Of a stretch of 64,000 nucleotides of DNA, positions 1 to 9,879 are shown piece after piece (position 1 is the stretch's first letter; each line of letters starts with the position of its first letter). This stretch comes from Cephalotrichum gorgonifer (lineage: Eukaryota; Ascomycota; Sordariomycetes; Microascales; Microascaceae), in contig ONZQ02000009.1 in assembly GCA_900312665.1 (NCBI GenBank), positions 604,420 to 668,419 on the forward strand, written 5' to 3'. Made by a program: the position numbers and the translations under genes. The notes under the pieces were generated by a model. The model was not told the origin of the DNA, did not search any database, and saw only the letters and a program-made list of their open reading frames with translations.

Positions 1-206
1 GAGGTAGGACTCTGTCGTGTTGGAGACGAGGTGAGATGCGAGGTAGGCGGTTGTGATGTGCCCGAGGCCTATGGGTTGTAGTTAGTATCGGGCTGAGGCA
101 TTTGGATGGTCGGGTAGTGATTCGGAGGTAGCTTACTTCCCCAGGCGACGACGCCTTGAGGGATGCTGGACGCGCCGAACGCAACGAGGGCCGTGGAGAG
201 CTTCAT
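1..206 (-). CDS. S1/P1-type zinc nuclease, 5' end only (partial)
   Basis: This gene reads leftward and runs off the left edge. Exon 1 (206-137) begins with ATG and encodes MKLSTALVAFGASSIP, a short secretion signal, ending at VVAWG. The donor GTAAGC and acceptor CCCATAG remove 137-minus intron 69-136. Exon 2 (68-1) continues SLGHITTAYLASHLVSNTTE. The joined WGSLGH matches the mature N terminus of S1/P1 nucleases, where the first Trp and the His of WGxxGH bind catalytic zinc. Known for the family: secreted single-strand-specific nucleases and 3'-nucleotidases with three zinc ions. Only about 46 residues are visible, so the other zinc ligands cannot be checked. The family call rests on the WGxxGH start directly after a signal peptide. 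Confidence 0.8.
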
Positions 207-483
207 ATTGGTTGTTGACTTGAGGGAGTTCTGGGCGGAGTGAGACAGGCTGGGATGAGGGATGGGTGCTCGTTTGATGAAGTTCTCAGACAGTGAGAGA
301 AAAGGCGGGCTAGGACAAGCCTGGATGATAAACAGCCAGGCGCGAAGCCATGGTACAAGTACCGACCTCCTTCGGATGGCTGAAGAACGGATCGGGATGG
401 CCGCCTGCGTTGGCCTGGCCTGGTTGTCTGAGAGACTAGGAATTCAGCCCCAGAACATCCCGTACAGGGCGCATTTTGATTAG

Positions 484-772
484 GAGATAAGATGTAAATA
501 GGATAATATAGAGGACTTTATAGTATTAAATACCATATATATACTAGAAAAATTATAAAAAATTATTCTATTTTCTATAATGTAAAATTAATTTTTTTAA
601 AATATATTATTATTATTTTATATTATAATCTTTAATTTATCAAATATTGTATTTTTTTTCTTTTTTATCTTTATAATCTATTTTAATAGTAATATTTATA
701 ATCTTTTTAATGTTATTATATCACTAAGTTATTTTATTAAGCCTCTTTTTAACTTCATCTTTCAAGTTAATG
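484..772. repeat. A+T island 1 (possible RIP relic)
   Basis: About 290 bases of almost only A and T, with runs such as AATTTTTTTAAAA and many TpA steps, set sharply between normal G+C-containing sequence. No reading frame or repeat unit is seen. Such blocks are common in Pezizomycotina where repeat-induced point mutation has destroyed a mobile element. The origin here is inferred. Confidence 0.5.
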
Positions 773-937
773 ATATGGGGCGCCACAGTGGCGCGCTAGT
801 CTACCGCCACCGGTTGGCCGAGTCTCGTCCGCCTCCGATGTCCGGCCATAAACCCCGCCCCCACTACGTTTTTCCTATTGAACAAACCACCAAGCCAATT
901 GCCCTGATTGTACGTCAGTTTCGACGATTGTTACAGG

Positions 938-944
938 TGACTCA
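938..944 (+). promoter_or_regulatory. TGACTCA element (Gcn4/CPC1 site) upstream of ASADH
   Basis: A perfect palindromic TGACTCA lies 81 bp before the ASADH start codon. This is the recognition site of the bZIP activator Gcn4p (CPC1/CpcA in filamentous fungi), which raises amino-acid biosynthetic genes during starvation. Its presence before a threonine/methionine pathway gene makes function plausible. Binding is inferred. Confidence 0.6.
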
Positions 945-1024
945 TTCAGATTTTGGATTTAATCTCTCTTGTTCTTTGATCAATCCAACGTCCAGTACCT
1001 TAATTCGGCAATACCTCGATAACA

Positions 1025-2369
1025 ATGGCAGAGTTTCCTACCAAAAAGTGCGGTACGTTAAGCCCCGGACGAGGATATTGTAGTCGAAGGAAGGAACAGG
1101 TCGTTCTCCTGGCATGGAACAGTCGGATACAAAACATTGCTAACTCCCTGTCTGGTAGGCGTGCTTGGATGCACCGGCTCTGTTGGCCAGCGTTTCATTC
1201 TCCTCCTCGCGAAACACCCCTACCTCAAGCTCCATGCCGTCGGCGCGTCCTCGCGGTCGGCTGGCAAGAAGTACAAGGATGCCGTCAAGTGGAAGCAGGC
1301 CTCGCCCATCGGTGAGGCCGGCGAACTTGTAGTGAAGGAGTGCAAGGCCTCCGAGTTCGCCGACTGCGATATCGTCTTCAGCGGCCTAGACTCTGATGTC
1401 GCCGGAGAGATCGGTGAGTCCGCTGAGCGACCCCCTACAGAACGCAAGGAGCAAAGGTCTGAAGGAAGAAGACGGGAGCGGGACGACTAACATATTAAAG
1501 AAACTGAATTCCAAAACGCCGATCTCGCCGTGTTTTCCAACTCCAAGAACCACCGTCAGGACCCCCTCGTCCCCCTCGTCATTCCTACTGTCAACCTCAA
1601 CCACCTCGACCTCATCCCTCACCAGCGCAAAACCGTGTCCGCATCGAAGGGCTTCCTCGTATGCAACTCTAACTGCGCCGTCATCGGCGTCGCTATCCCC
1701 TTCGCGGCTCTCCAGGCCGCCTTCGGCCCCGTCGACTGTGCCTCCGTCGTTACACTCCAGGCCGTCTCGGGTGCCGGCTACCCGGGCGTCAGCTCCATGG
1801 ACATCATCGACAACATCGTTCCCTACATCCCCGGCGAGGAGGACAAGCTCGAGACGGAGGCGCGCAAAATCCTCGGTTCCCTGAGCGCCGACGGAACGCG
1901 GTTCGACGAGCAGAGCGCCCTGCGAATCTCGGCGAGTTGCAACCGCGTGCCCGTCATGGATGGACACACGGCATGTGTGTCCTTGCGGTTCCAGAGGAGG
2001 CCAGCGCCCTCGGCGGAAGAGTGTGCCGAGGTGATGAGGAAGTACGTGAGCGGGGCGGAGAAGCTCGGGTGTCCGTCTGCTCCCGTTCCAGCTATAAAGG
2101 TCTTCGATGAGCCGGATAGGCCACAGCCGAGGCTGGATAGGGACCTTTCAGGAGGGTATACTGTTAGCGTGGGGAGGGTGAGGAAAGACGACAGTGGAAT
2201 CTTTGACATTAAGTTTGTTGCCATGAGTCATAATAGTGAGTTTCACCCGCCCTGAACTTGTAATCTTGATGGTGTATACTGACTTAATGATAACTTAGCT
2301 GTCATTGGAGCGGCGGGATCGTCTATTCTCAACGCGGAGGCCGCCGTCCTCAAAGGCTATATCCAATAA
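1025..2369 (+). CDS. HOM2: Aspartate-semialdehyde dehydrogenase
   Basis: Catalyses NADPH-dependent reduction of aspartyl-4-phosphate to aspartate semialdehyde, the second step toward threonine, methionine and isoleucine; cytosolic. Four exons: 1025-1052, 1159-1413, 1501-2235, 2299-2369, giving 362 residues, the usual fungal length. Exon 1 encodes only MAEFPTKKC plus one base; the join creates the nucleotide-binding GVLGCTGSVGQ loop near residue 10. The active-site motif CNSNCAVIG places the catalytic Cys near residue 153, and RVPVMDGHT holds the conserved His near 249. The C terminus has HNTVIGAAGSSILNAE. The start is fixed by the canonical donor GTACGT that follows. A TGACTCA element upstream suggests general amino-acid control. 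The enzyme is absent from animals. Confidence 0.95.
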
Positions 2370-3267
2370 GGGGTTGGGAGAGATGGTGCAGACAGAGTCT
2401 AAGTCACAAGTATAAATATCATTTTATTATACTAAATTTAGACTCTAAATTCATAAGTTTATAAATATAAAAGTTATTTACTCTTAACGAATTTTTCTTA
2501 AAATTATAATAATTAAAGCTTTGATTAATAATTTTATTTATAACTATAATAGTAAAAATATTTAAATATCTAAATTTAATATATTAAATATTCTTATAAT
2601 AATATTAAAGGAGAGTATTATATATATATATATATATATATATTTAATATTTATTATTTTTTAATTATTTAACTTTTAATTTAAAAAATAATCTAAATTA
2701 AAATTAGTATAATATAGTATAGTAAATATCCGTATCTGTAGGATACATTAACTAAGTGTATTGATGTATTTGTTGTCTTACTCATCCTTGTTCATGATCT
2801 CGGCAAAGTTGACTGCGAACTAGTCACTTAGTCACTGTCTCCCCCTGGTTTTTCGCTAGCACCGCCAAAGGGGAGGAAGGGCTCAGCCACCAGAGTGTAC
2901 TCCGTCGTATCCTTCCAACCTCATTATTCCCTCTCACATTCACTGCCAACACACCCGACCCGACATAACTCCTACCGATCGTTAAAACCTCGAGTTTCAT
3001 GCGGCATCGAGGCCTATCGGGACTCTTCGGATTGAATTATTGTACAGCCAAATTTCCCGCAATCTAGGAGTCGGTTGGCGAGCGATTACCACCTGTCAGA
3101 GCACTATAGATTTATTGAGCCAACCCGAGAATCGGGCCACACCATTTCGCGCCCGTCATCCTCATCGCCATCAATTTCATCGAGGCGTTGCCCAAACCCG
3201 AGTTTCCTGTATCCGTCACCATATCGACGAAGCATCGGTGCATTTTGCACTACGACCATCCCCCGAG
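2370..3267. other. Spacer with A+T island downstream of ASADH
   Basis: Its left part is the A+T island noted separately. The right 500 bases have normal composition and include a C/T-rich stretch before the next gene (about 2880-3260), fitting a promoter and leader. The frame stays open upstream to 3040 but the first convincing ATG is at 3268. Confidence 0.5.
2395..2745. repeat. A+T island 2 with a (TA)n run
   Basis: About 350 bases of nearly pure A+T, beginning some 25 bases after the ASADH stop codon. A (TA)n microsatellite of about 12 units lies at 2619-2643. No coding potential. Same texture as the islands near 484 and 6915; likely a RIP-type relic or low-complexity spacer. Confidence 0.5.
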
Positions 3268-4086
3268 ATGGATCAATCCCCCGGCAACCCTGAACACCCC
3301 TCGAACGAACTCCACGATGCCGCTTACCCCATCTCTGACTACCAACCCGGCAATCTCAACCTCAACCACAACCCCCCTGGCAGCCTGAACCCGCCTGGTA
3401 ACGGCGACCAAAACACTCCGGCATTAGCCACTCAGGGGAACGCCTCGAAATATACCGAAATAGCCGCGCCATCCCTAGCCTTCACATCGGGCCAGGCGTC
3501 CTCATCATGGCATCGCACAGGCCCCTCTCACCTCGACAACACTCTTGACCCGCCGCCCTCATACGAACAATCCCAATCCCACTCGCATTCCCGCCCGACG
3601 ACCTCGTCTCAGCCCTCTTCCCAACCCTCCGTATCCGCCCCATCGATAAGACCTTCGATCAATAGCGGCCCACCTCCACAGTCCCCAAACCCCGGCTCAC
3701 CGAATTCCACACCCCTCCGCCCGATACCGACATACTATCCATCGCAGCCATCTGGATTCCCATCGGCCAACATCTCTAGCTCATCCTCCTCGAATGGCCC
3801 CCCGACATTCGGCCCTATGCCGGCAATAAGTTACCAGAAACCGGAGCATCAGTCGAGGCTAGCCAGGCTACGTAGGAAGTCGTGTTATACTACGATACTC
3901 CTAGTCGGGGTGTTCCTACTCGCCCTGTTCGTGGGCCTCATGATCGGGTTTAGGGACAAACTGGACGACGACGATGGAGAGGATGAGACGAAGAGACCCG
4001 GGAACAACCAGTTATTTAAGGACCCGGAGCCATACCCGCCGTTGGAGACCATTACACGAACCGTCGTGTACACACTGATAAGATGA
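3268..4086 (+). CDS. Proline/serine-rich single-pass membrane protein, unknown function
   Basis: Single-exon frame of 272 residues starting MDQSPGNPEHPSNEL; the frame is open further upstream, but this is the first start followed by a well-behaved disordered region. Residues 1-190 are rich in Pro, Ser, Asn and Gln with no domain. A basic stretch (RLARLRRKSC, about 190-200) precedes one hydrophobic helix, LLVGVFLLALFVGLMIGF (about 205-225). An acidic segment (DKLDDDDGEDE) and a short tail follow. The positive-inside rule predicts a cytoplasmic N terminus and a short outside tail. I do not recognise the family. It has the look of the poorly conserved, disordered single-pass proteins common in filamentous fungi. 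Confidence 0.7.
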   Translation: MDQSPGNPEHPSNELHDAAYPISDYQPGNLNLNHNPPGSLNPPGNGDQNTPALATQGNASKYTEIAAPSLAFTSGQASSSWHRTGPSHLDNTLDPPPSYEQSQSHSHSRPTTSSQPSSQPSVSAPSIRPSINSGPPPQSPNPGSPNSTPLRPIPTYYPSQPSGFPSANISSSSSSNGPPTFGPMPAISYQKPEHQSRLARLRRKSCYTTILLVGVFLLALFVGLMIGFRDKLDDDDGEDETKRPGNNQLFKDPEPYPPLETITRTVVYTLIR

Positions 4087-5172
4087 GTGGACTGGGAATG
4101 GGATGGTGGATTTCCGCCGGCCATTTCGACCAAGCGAAAACTCTTGCGGAATGAGCCGTACGAAACGCCCCGCACTCCCTTGCCTTTGAAGGGACACCCA
4201 ATCAGATGGACGGAGAGCCGATACTTGAACTATGCGGGTATCTGTACACGACGTGTCTTCTAACGTCTCCTCTTCTGGGCTCGTCGAATGATTTTACGAT
4301 TCCATTCCCGTCTTACGACGGTTTTTTTTCTTTCTTCGCAGCGCAAAGCCAATTCTTGTTCGCAGCCAAGACTATTGTCTTCCTCTTCTCTATCCTTTTT
4401 CTTTTAAATCATCCTGATGATTTGGTGCTGGTTGACCTTCTTGGGGATATCCGGGAATATGGTTCGGGATTTTGTGGGATATTGGGGATTCGGAATATGG
4501 GGGCGTTTGGGAGTCTTTATTTCACCGCGACATGTCCTTTAGTCTGTGAGAGATGAGCTTGGGAAACCGTTTGGGGATTTGAACAGGCCAGCGCTCAAAG
4601 GGGTGGGGGTTCAGTCCATAGGCCCTTGATATGGCGTGCGAGCGGTGTTTTTCCAGGGGAAAGATCGTGTGAAAGGGAGGAGTTTAAGAGGAGTTCAGTA
4701 ATAGCGTCCTTCTGATGCCCAGCTGGCAGCATGGAAAGGGGAACATGAAGTTTTGTTTAATACATTAGGGTAATGCCTCCCCGGGGAGTGTTATCTTTTG
4801 TTCATACTTTTTGGTTCTTCTACATGTTCTACCTGTAAAGAATACCCTTCCAAAGCCCCCATCTTCATCTTCATCTTGACAATGCCGCTATAAATCATAA
4901 TTGTGAGGTATTCCCTTACTCCATGCTATCAAAAACAAACCAAACCCCAAGATTATGCCCCACGAAAATTACAGGCGAGCTGTACAAATGGTGTCCAGGT
5001 AAAGCCCTGGGCAGACGTTGAAATACTCTCTTACAACGGCTTTTCAACCGAGTCATTTTCAACCAAGACACGTTCATCCGTTGACTTTTCTTCGCCCTCA
5101 GCCCTCAGGGAGAGGGATTGCCGGTTAGGGGTTTCAATGGGAAGATATATGCCACGGGCATTCCGGCATCTT
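4087..5172. other. Convergent spacer, no gene recognised
   Basis: Lies between the 3' ends of two convergent genes. A 116-codon open frame at 4206-4556 has T-rich codons and no family resemblance, and is more likely 3' untranslated sequence. Nothing else stands out. Confidence 0.5.
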
Positions 5173-5655
5173 TTATTCCCTTTCGTTAGCCAAAGCCCCG
5201 ACCAAGACTCGACGGGGAATTGGAGAGAGGGGATTGGACTTGGTGGATAAAACATACCGTTGGATAGCGCATGCGAGAAGTCCAAGGAGGGAAAAGGCCA
5301 ACATGGCTACGAAAGGACAGAAGTACTTCACGTCCCCAGCCCATGCGAATGACTCCTCCTCATGAGATGATTCCTCATGTTGTGGAGACGACCCCTTTCG
5401 GAGTGCCGGGACGGCCAGCAGAAAAGTGCTTGGCAGCGGCCTCTGTAAGGAGAGTATTTGGTCCAGCTCGCGCTCCGTCGTCGAGGGGTTCTCCTTATTG
5501 TCGAGCGCGTCCACCGCGCCTGCGGACGGGTCGAAAGAGGGGCCATTGGGGTAGTTGGAGGAGTATTCTACCGTGATGCCGGATGCGCGACGCGAGGGGG
5601 GTAGAGGGCTTGATAGTACTACCGCGGAGACGGCGAGGAGGAGTAACGCCTTCAT
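5173..5655 (-). CDS. Small protein with signal peptide and C-terminal membrane helix, unknown function
   Basis: Starts MKALLLLAVSAVVLSSPLPPSRR, a clear secretion signal with a likely cleavage near residue 17-22. A polar, negatively charged middle follows, then a hydrophobic helix (CPFVAMLAFSLLGLLACAI, about 112-130). A consensus donor GTATGT directly after the helix and a branch point plus acceptor GGCTAACGAAAG define a 78-nt intron (5257-5180) that is in phase and stop-free. Spliced: 134 residues ending AIQRE. Unspliced: 160 residues. The spliced form is more likely because all three splice signals are good. Topology suggests a type I membrane protein or an anchored secreted protein. No family recognised. 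Confidence 0.6.
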   Translation of the reverse strand: MKALLLLAVSAVVLSSPLPPSRRASGITVEYSSNYPNGPSFDPSAGAVDALDNKENPSTTERELDQILSLQRPLPSTFLLAVPALRKGSSPQHEESSHEEESFAWAGDVKYFCPFVAMLAFSLLGLLACAIQRYVLSTKSNPLSPIPRRVLVGALANERE

Positions 5656-7456
5656 TGTGATTGGTATATGGGAATGTAATTCAAGCGACCTCGGTGTTCG
5701 TCCAAGTGTGACTGGGAAGTTGACAAGCGCTGTCTATACGATGTTGGGGCGCGGAGATCAATGGCCTCAAAAAGAATATGACAAGCTGCGTGTCATATAA
5801 TAATCCCTGAAGTAGAAGTCCTGGGGTAACCTCTTTGTTGAAAATGTCGCTGAGGCCCGCACGGATTGACTTATATGGTGTTTGACTGACAGTGACCAAG
5901 GGCCGGATTCACAAGCCAAGGGAATGCTTGCAAGGGGAGAAGAACGAGGGGAGGGGTCTTCTTAAGTGCGACTGGGAGAGGCTCTACTGGAACCGATGAT
6001 AAAGGCTGGCGCTGGCTAAAAGTAGAAACTTAAAACGTGTTGCCTGAGGGGGTTTCCTTTGTCCCTTTCCGTTGGCGTGTATGGGCTGCGTTTCGCGGTA
6101 GGTACGCGGGCTAAGGAGGGTGGTAAGGAGCTGGGGCGAGAGAGTGTCTTGGGTGTGAGTGTCGAGGAGGCCCGTGAGTTTTATCTCTTCCCTTTTTGGG
6201 GCGAGTTTCGGGAATCACGGCAGGAGGGTATCGTGGGGGAGACCTCTTCTTGAACTAGGCATTATGGGTACTAGGCATTTGCGGATACCCTCCGCTGCCT
6301 CTGTGGGCATTACCTCGTATTATATTGAATATTGGTGGGCCTTGCACGGGATGAGATGACTGGGCGTTGGGCAAACCTCGTATATTGAATGGAGCATAAA
6401 CCTGGCTAATCAATGCTTGTTGCCCGAGCACGCACCATGAGTTGCCCACGAGGTCGGACACGACCCGCAACTGGACAGAACTTCCGCGCCACGCCAGTAG
6501 TACGGGTGAGCGCGGGCGCCCGAACCTCGAGTTGTACGACTACAAGTGTATGTTGCTAGAGATGTACCCTAAAATTTGTACAAGTACGTGGTACCTGATG
6601 GGGAAGCCAAGAAAATGCTTGTTCCTCGGTCAGATGCTTGTCCTGCAGGCAGGGGTATTTTCCAGGCGGGGAGATGAAACATCAAACATGGTGATTGACC
6701 AATATTAGAGCATGTACAGCCCATGCCCCCGGGCGCTGGTGGGTATGCTGGGAGACGCTAGCTTTTATTTGGGCTCGGGCAACTGACGAGGGCGCTTTGA
6801 ATTTTGACGGTCGTTTCAGCTGGCCTGGGCTGTCAACATCTGCAATCGGCACAAGGGATACCAGTGAGAACTATACTAATGTTAGAGCCAAGCTAATATT
6901 CTACTCGTATATGAACTAAGTATGAAAATTCTTTATAATTTAACTTTATATATTTATTTATTTAATTTATATTTATTAATAACTTTCATAATTTTATTTA
7001 AAATTATTTAAAATTATATAAGTAAATATAAATAAACGATCTTATATAAATTAATAATCATAATAGTAATATATATATATATATATATAATTATAATATA
7101 TTTTTCTTTTATTATCAAGATAAAATATATCCACGTGATTAAATCTCTTTCTTTAATGATAGAGGTAGCCTGCTTCTATTAAGGTTTACTAGACTGCATT
7201 TAACCATTATCGCCAAAGAACCGGACCAAATCTTCGTACTCCACTAAACAGACTATCAATGTATCGCCATCAGTCCAGATATTACGTGAAGCGAAGGGCA
7301 TCTGACAACTCTGTTATCCGTAAACAGGTCGCCGGACCGCATCACCCCGCCGAGTCTTAACCGGAACACTACCGACGAGAATCCAACACACCCACGACTC
7401 GGCGCACGCCGCAACCCACCCCGATAGCGCGCCAACGCGGCTGGGCCTGACGGACA
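5656..7456. other. Divergent spacer with A+T island, no gene recognised
   Basis: A 1.8 kb spacer between the small membrane protein (leftward) and GPI2 (rightward). It holds G-rich unstructured sequence, the motif TGTACAAGTACGTGGTACC (6577-6595), an A+T island (6915-7135) and an ordinary leader before 7457. The open frames at 6059-6253, 6442-6708 and 6695-6919 lack family features. Confidence 0.5.
6915..7135. repeat. A+T island 3 with a (TA)n run
   Basis: About 220 bases of nearly pure A+T with an (AT)n run at about 7069-7089 and repeated ATTTAAAATTAT words. No coding potential. It ends abruptly at a CCACGTGATT. Same character as the islands at 484 and 2395. Confidence 0.5.
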
Positions 7457-9028
7457 ATGGCTACACTTCCCACTCGACAGTACGTGGAATTAGACACCGA
7501 CATACCTCCGGCCCTGGCCCGCTCAACTACCGCCCCCAACCCTAGCTTCCCGCGCTCCCACCTTGCGCCCGACGATGCCCCCCCGGCCATCGACGGCTCG
7601 CCGGCCCTGAGACAGCGGAGGAGGAGAAGACGGGAGAATGGGCTGTCAGATGGCCACGGGCGGAAGAGGCGAAACTGGAAGAAACTCCTCTGGGTGGATA
7701 GAGCGTGTCAGTCCCCCCTCCTTCCCCTTTGTCCCGGCCAGAATCTCGTGCCTCCCAAAGGAATGTTCCAAAACTAATCGAGTGTAGACCCCGACAACTA
7801 CACCGACCAGGCTACCTTCCTCGAGCAGCTCCAGCGTAACCCGCGCCTTCAGCCGTACGACTTCTGGCCCCTCGTCGCTGACACCACCGTTATCGTGCAG
7901 CAGGTCTGCTCCGTCATAATATTTTCTGTCTCCTTCGTCGGTATCTTCCAAGAGCGCGTGTCCCATGTCACCGTTGTGAGTTGCGGCTCCGGCCTCACCT
8001 TCCTCGGCTGGCTCCTATGGGAGCAGTGGGCAGCGGAGGAGGAGGTACGCGAGGAAAGGCAAATCGCCGCTGGGCACGCGCCACCCATCACGCGGGGCGG
8101 CGGCGGCGGCGGGAGTAGGAGGCGTGCGGGGAGTATGAGGCGGAGGGCGACGCTGATGCGGGACGCGGCTCTTCCTGCGGCCGGGCTTGGACTCTTGGAC
8201 GGGCTGCCGGCAGCGGGGTCGACAACGGAGGAGGGGGCAGATGCGGTTTCAAGTCGGGGGCAGGCTTCGTCTGCCCTGGCCCCGTCTGGGGCGCAACCTG
8301 GTACTGTCGCCGCATCGGCTGCTAGCAGCGCGGCGACAGCATCCCGGGACCGGGACCAGGACCAGGAGCGGCCACGTACCGGCCTCCCAACCACAATTCC
8401 TGAGCTCCCCGCCCCTCCTACGCTAACCTCGAACCGCATGCACCAGCGTCTCTCGACCCTCAAGTCGGCTGTCCTCATCTCCTCGATCCTCCTTGGCCTC
8501 TCGCCGATCCTCAAGTCCCTCACGCGGTCGACGTCTTCCGACTCTATATGGGCCATGTGCCTCTGCCTCCTCCTGACTAACATCATCTCGTTCGACTACT
8601 CCTCGTCAGGGCCTAACGTCCCCGCCTCGCTCTCTACCAATGCGGCGCTTATGGCCTCCACCGTGTTAGCCTCTCGCCTTCCATCGACGGGACAGGTTTT
8701 TAGTTTGACGGTGCTGAGCATAGAGGTGTTTGGGTTGTTCCCTGTCCTTAGGAGATACACACGCGATCGGCGGCGGTGGCATCTCACCCTGACGTCGCTG
8801 CTCGTGCTGGCGGCGGGTGGCGGAACGGGCATGGTGGTAGGCTCAGGGCTGGCGGCACCAACGCTGCGGAACTGCGTCTTGGGGATGGGAATCGGTGCTG
8901 TGGTGGCAGCGTTGGCGATGGGGGGGTGTAGTTGGTGGCTTATCGGGCTACAGAAGTACAAGAATGAGATTAACGGGCCCTGGGACGCTGCTAGGCCGAT
9001 TATTATTAGTCGGAGATATCATGGCTGA
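7457..9028 (+). CDS. GPI2: GPI-GlcNAc transferase subunit GPI2 (PIG-C)
   Basis: Subunit of the ER-membrane complex that transfers GlcNAc from UDP-GlcNAc to phosphatidylinositol, the first step of GPI-anchor synthesis. Exons 7457-7706 and 7788-9028, 496 residues. The join (donor GTCAGT, acceptor GTGTAG) restores the signature WKKLLW...AYPDNYTDQATFL (about residues 73-95). An alternative acceptor five bases upstream with donor GTGTCA also keeps the frame but gives AVDPDNYTD, less like the family. Several hydrophobic helices follow (QQVCSVIIFSVSFVGIF; SAVLISSILLGLSPIL; a cluster to the end), and the C terminus YKNEINGPWDAA is typical. An unusual Gly/Arg/Ala-rich insert of about 110 residues sits in the loop after WLLWEQWAAEEEV. 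Confident assignment. Confidence 0.9.
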
Positions 9029-9104
9029 CATGGGAGTCAGTGAGCGACGAATTGAATACATGGTAGCCTTCTTCGGTTATGCACTTCTACTAGATTGTGG
9101 GGGC

Positions 9105-9133
9105 TACTCGTCCAAGTACAACTCGTCCAAGTA
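9105..9133. repeat. Short tandem duplication ACTCGTCCAAGTA x2
   Basis: Two adjacent copies of ACTCGTCCAAGTA just downstream of the GPI2 stop codon and before the methyltransferase relic. Too short to classify. Confidence 0.5.
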
Positions 9134-9157
9134 ACCATGTAAGGATCTCACCCTCTA

Positions 9158-9876
9158 CTAGCCCACATTATCTTCAATGGGAGCATGCTTTACAGATGAT
9201 TTCATAACATAATAAAGCCAGTCTTGAATGCAGGCACCTTGTCGCTGGTTGGCGATGATGCGATATCCTTTCCAGTGTAGGGAGGCGCCCTGGATAGGAT
9301 CGGTGTAGTACTTCTCTACATAGTTGTCATCTGTAAGAGTGTCATCGTAGGTGCCGATTTCCAGGTCAAAGATTTGGAGTTCGCCCCAGGCACCAGGGTT
9401 TAGGCTGTCGTAGATTTTCTGAATGAGCTTTGGCCAGGTGGCTATGGAACAAGCCATAGCTCAGGAGATTACACAGTTGAACGTGAAACTATAAGCCCAC
9501 CTGCTCTCGACATCGCCGACTTCGGATTTGAGGTTGGGTGGCACCCAGGTCGGGTGGATGGAGCTAAGATCACATCCGATGACGAAGAGGTCGCCTAGCT
9601 CTATTGCTAGTGTACCAGATCCTGAGCCGATATCTAATACTGACTGGATATTCTCCCGGTCATAGGTGCGAGGAATAGTTCCCCGTCTAGTATGCTCTGT
9701 TTCATGATATGCAATGTATCGAGCAGCTCCAGATCGTAGCTAACGTTGGGGTGTGTATAGACTTCTTCCAGTATGCGAGATGCTATCGACTGCTCACCAC
9801 GGGGAGGTCCGTCTAACGACAGCAGAGACGGTCTAAATGCTGCGAGCTCATCGCCGAAGACATCGTCGTTGGCCAC
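9158..9876 (-). pseudogene. LaeA-like SAM methyltransferase relic (frameshift, in-frame stop, truncated C terminus)
   Basis: Reading leftward, a frame to 9634 contains ANDDVFGDELAAF and SILDGELFLAP, the N-terminal pattern of LaeA-like fungal methyltransferases. It then hits TAG, while the frame shifted by one base carries the SAM-binding motif SVLDIGSGSGTLAIEL, then CDLSSIHPTWVPPN and a degenerate FDxIxxR region. There the expected Arg codon is TGA (9463-9461). The same frame goes on with AMACSIATWPKLIQKIYDSL and GELQIFDLEIG, then stops about 100 residues before the usual end. Family members are SAM-dependent methyltransferases, some of them regulators of secondary metabolism. No intact start codon is seen (the first in-frame candidate is GTG). 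One frameshift, one stop and a lost C terminus make a pseudogene the best reading; a sequencing error could explain only the frameshift. Confidence 0.75.
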
Positions 9877-9879
9877 GCC

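Larger units (their letters stand above)
207..1024. other. Divergent spacer between the S1/P1 nuclease and ASADH, with an A+T island
   Basis: Spacer between two divergent genes. It holds an inverted repeat GGTACAAGTACC (352-363), an A+T island (about 484-770, described separately) and a TGACTCA element close to the right-hand gene. The open frames at 262-483 and 775-1083 have no family resemblance and I do not call them genes. Confidence 0.6.

Noticed and set aside
775..1083. 102-codon open frame overlapping the ASADH start
   Set aside because: Occupies the ASADH promoter and leader, including the TGACTCA site, and resembles no family.
1386..1967. 193-codon open frame on the minus strand within ASADH
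   Set aside because: Overlaps conserved ASADH exons in antisense and crosses an intron; no independent support.
4206..4556. 116-codon open frame with hydrophobic stretches
   Set aside because: T-rich sequence just downstream of a gene gives apparent Phe/Leu runs; no conserved pattern or splice context. Probably 3' untranslated.
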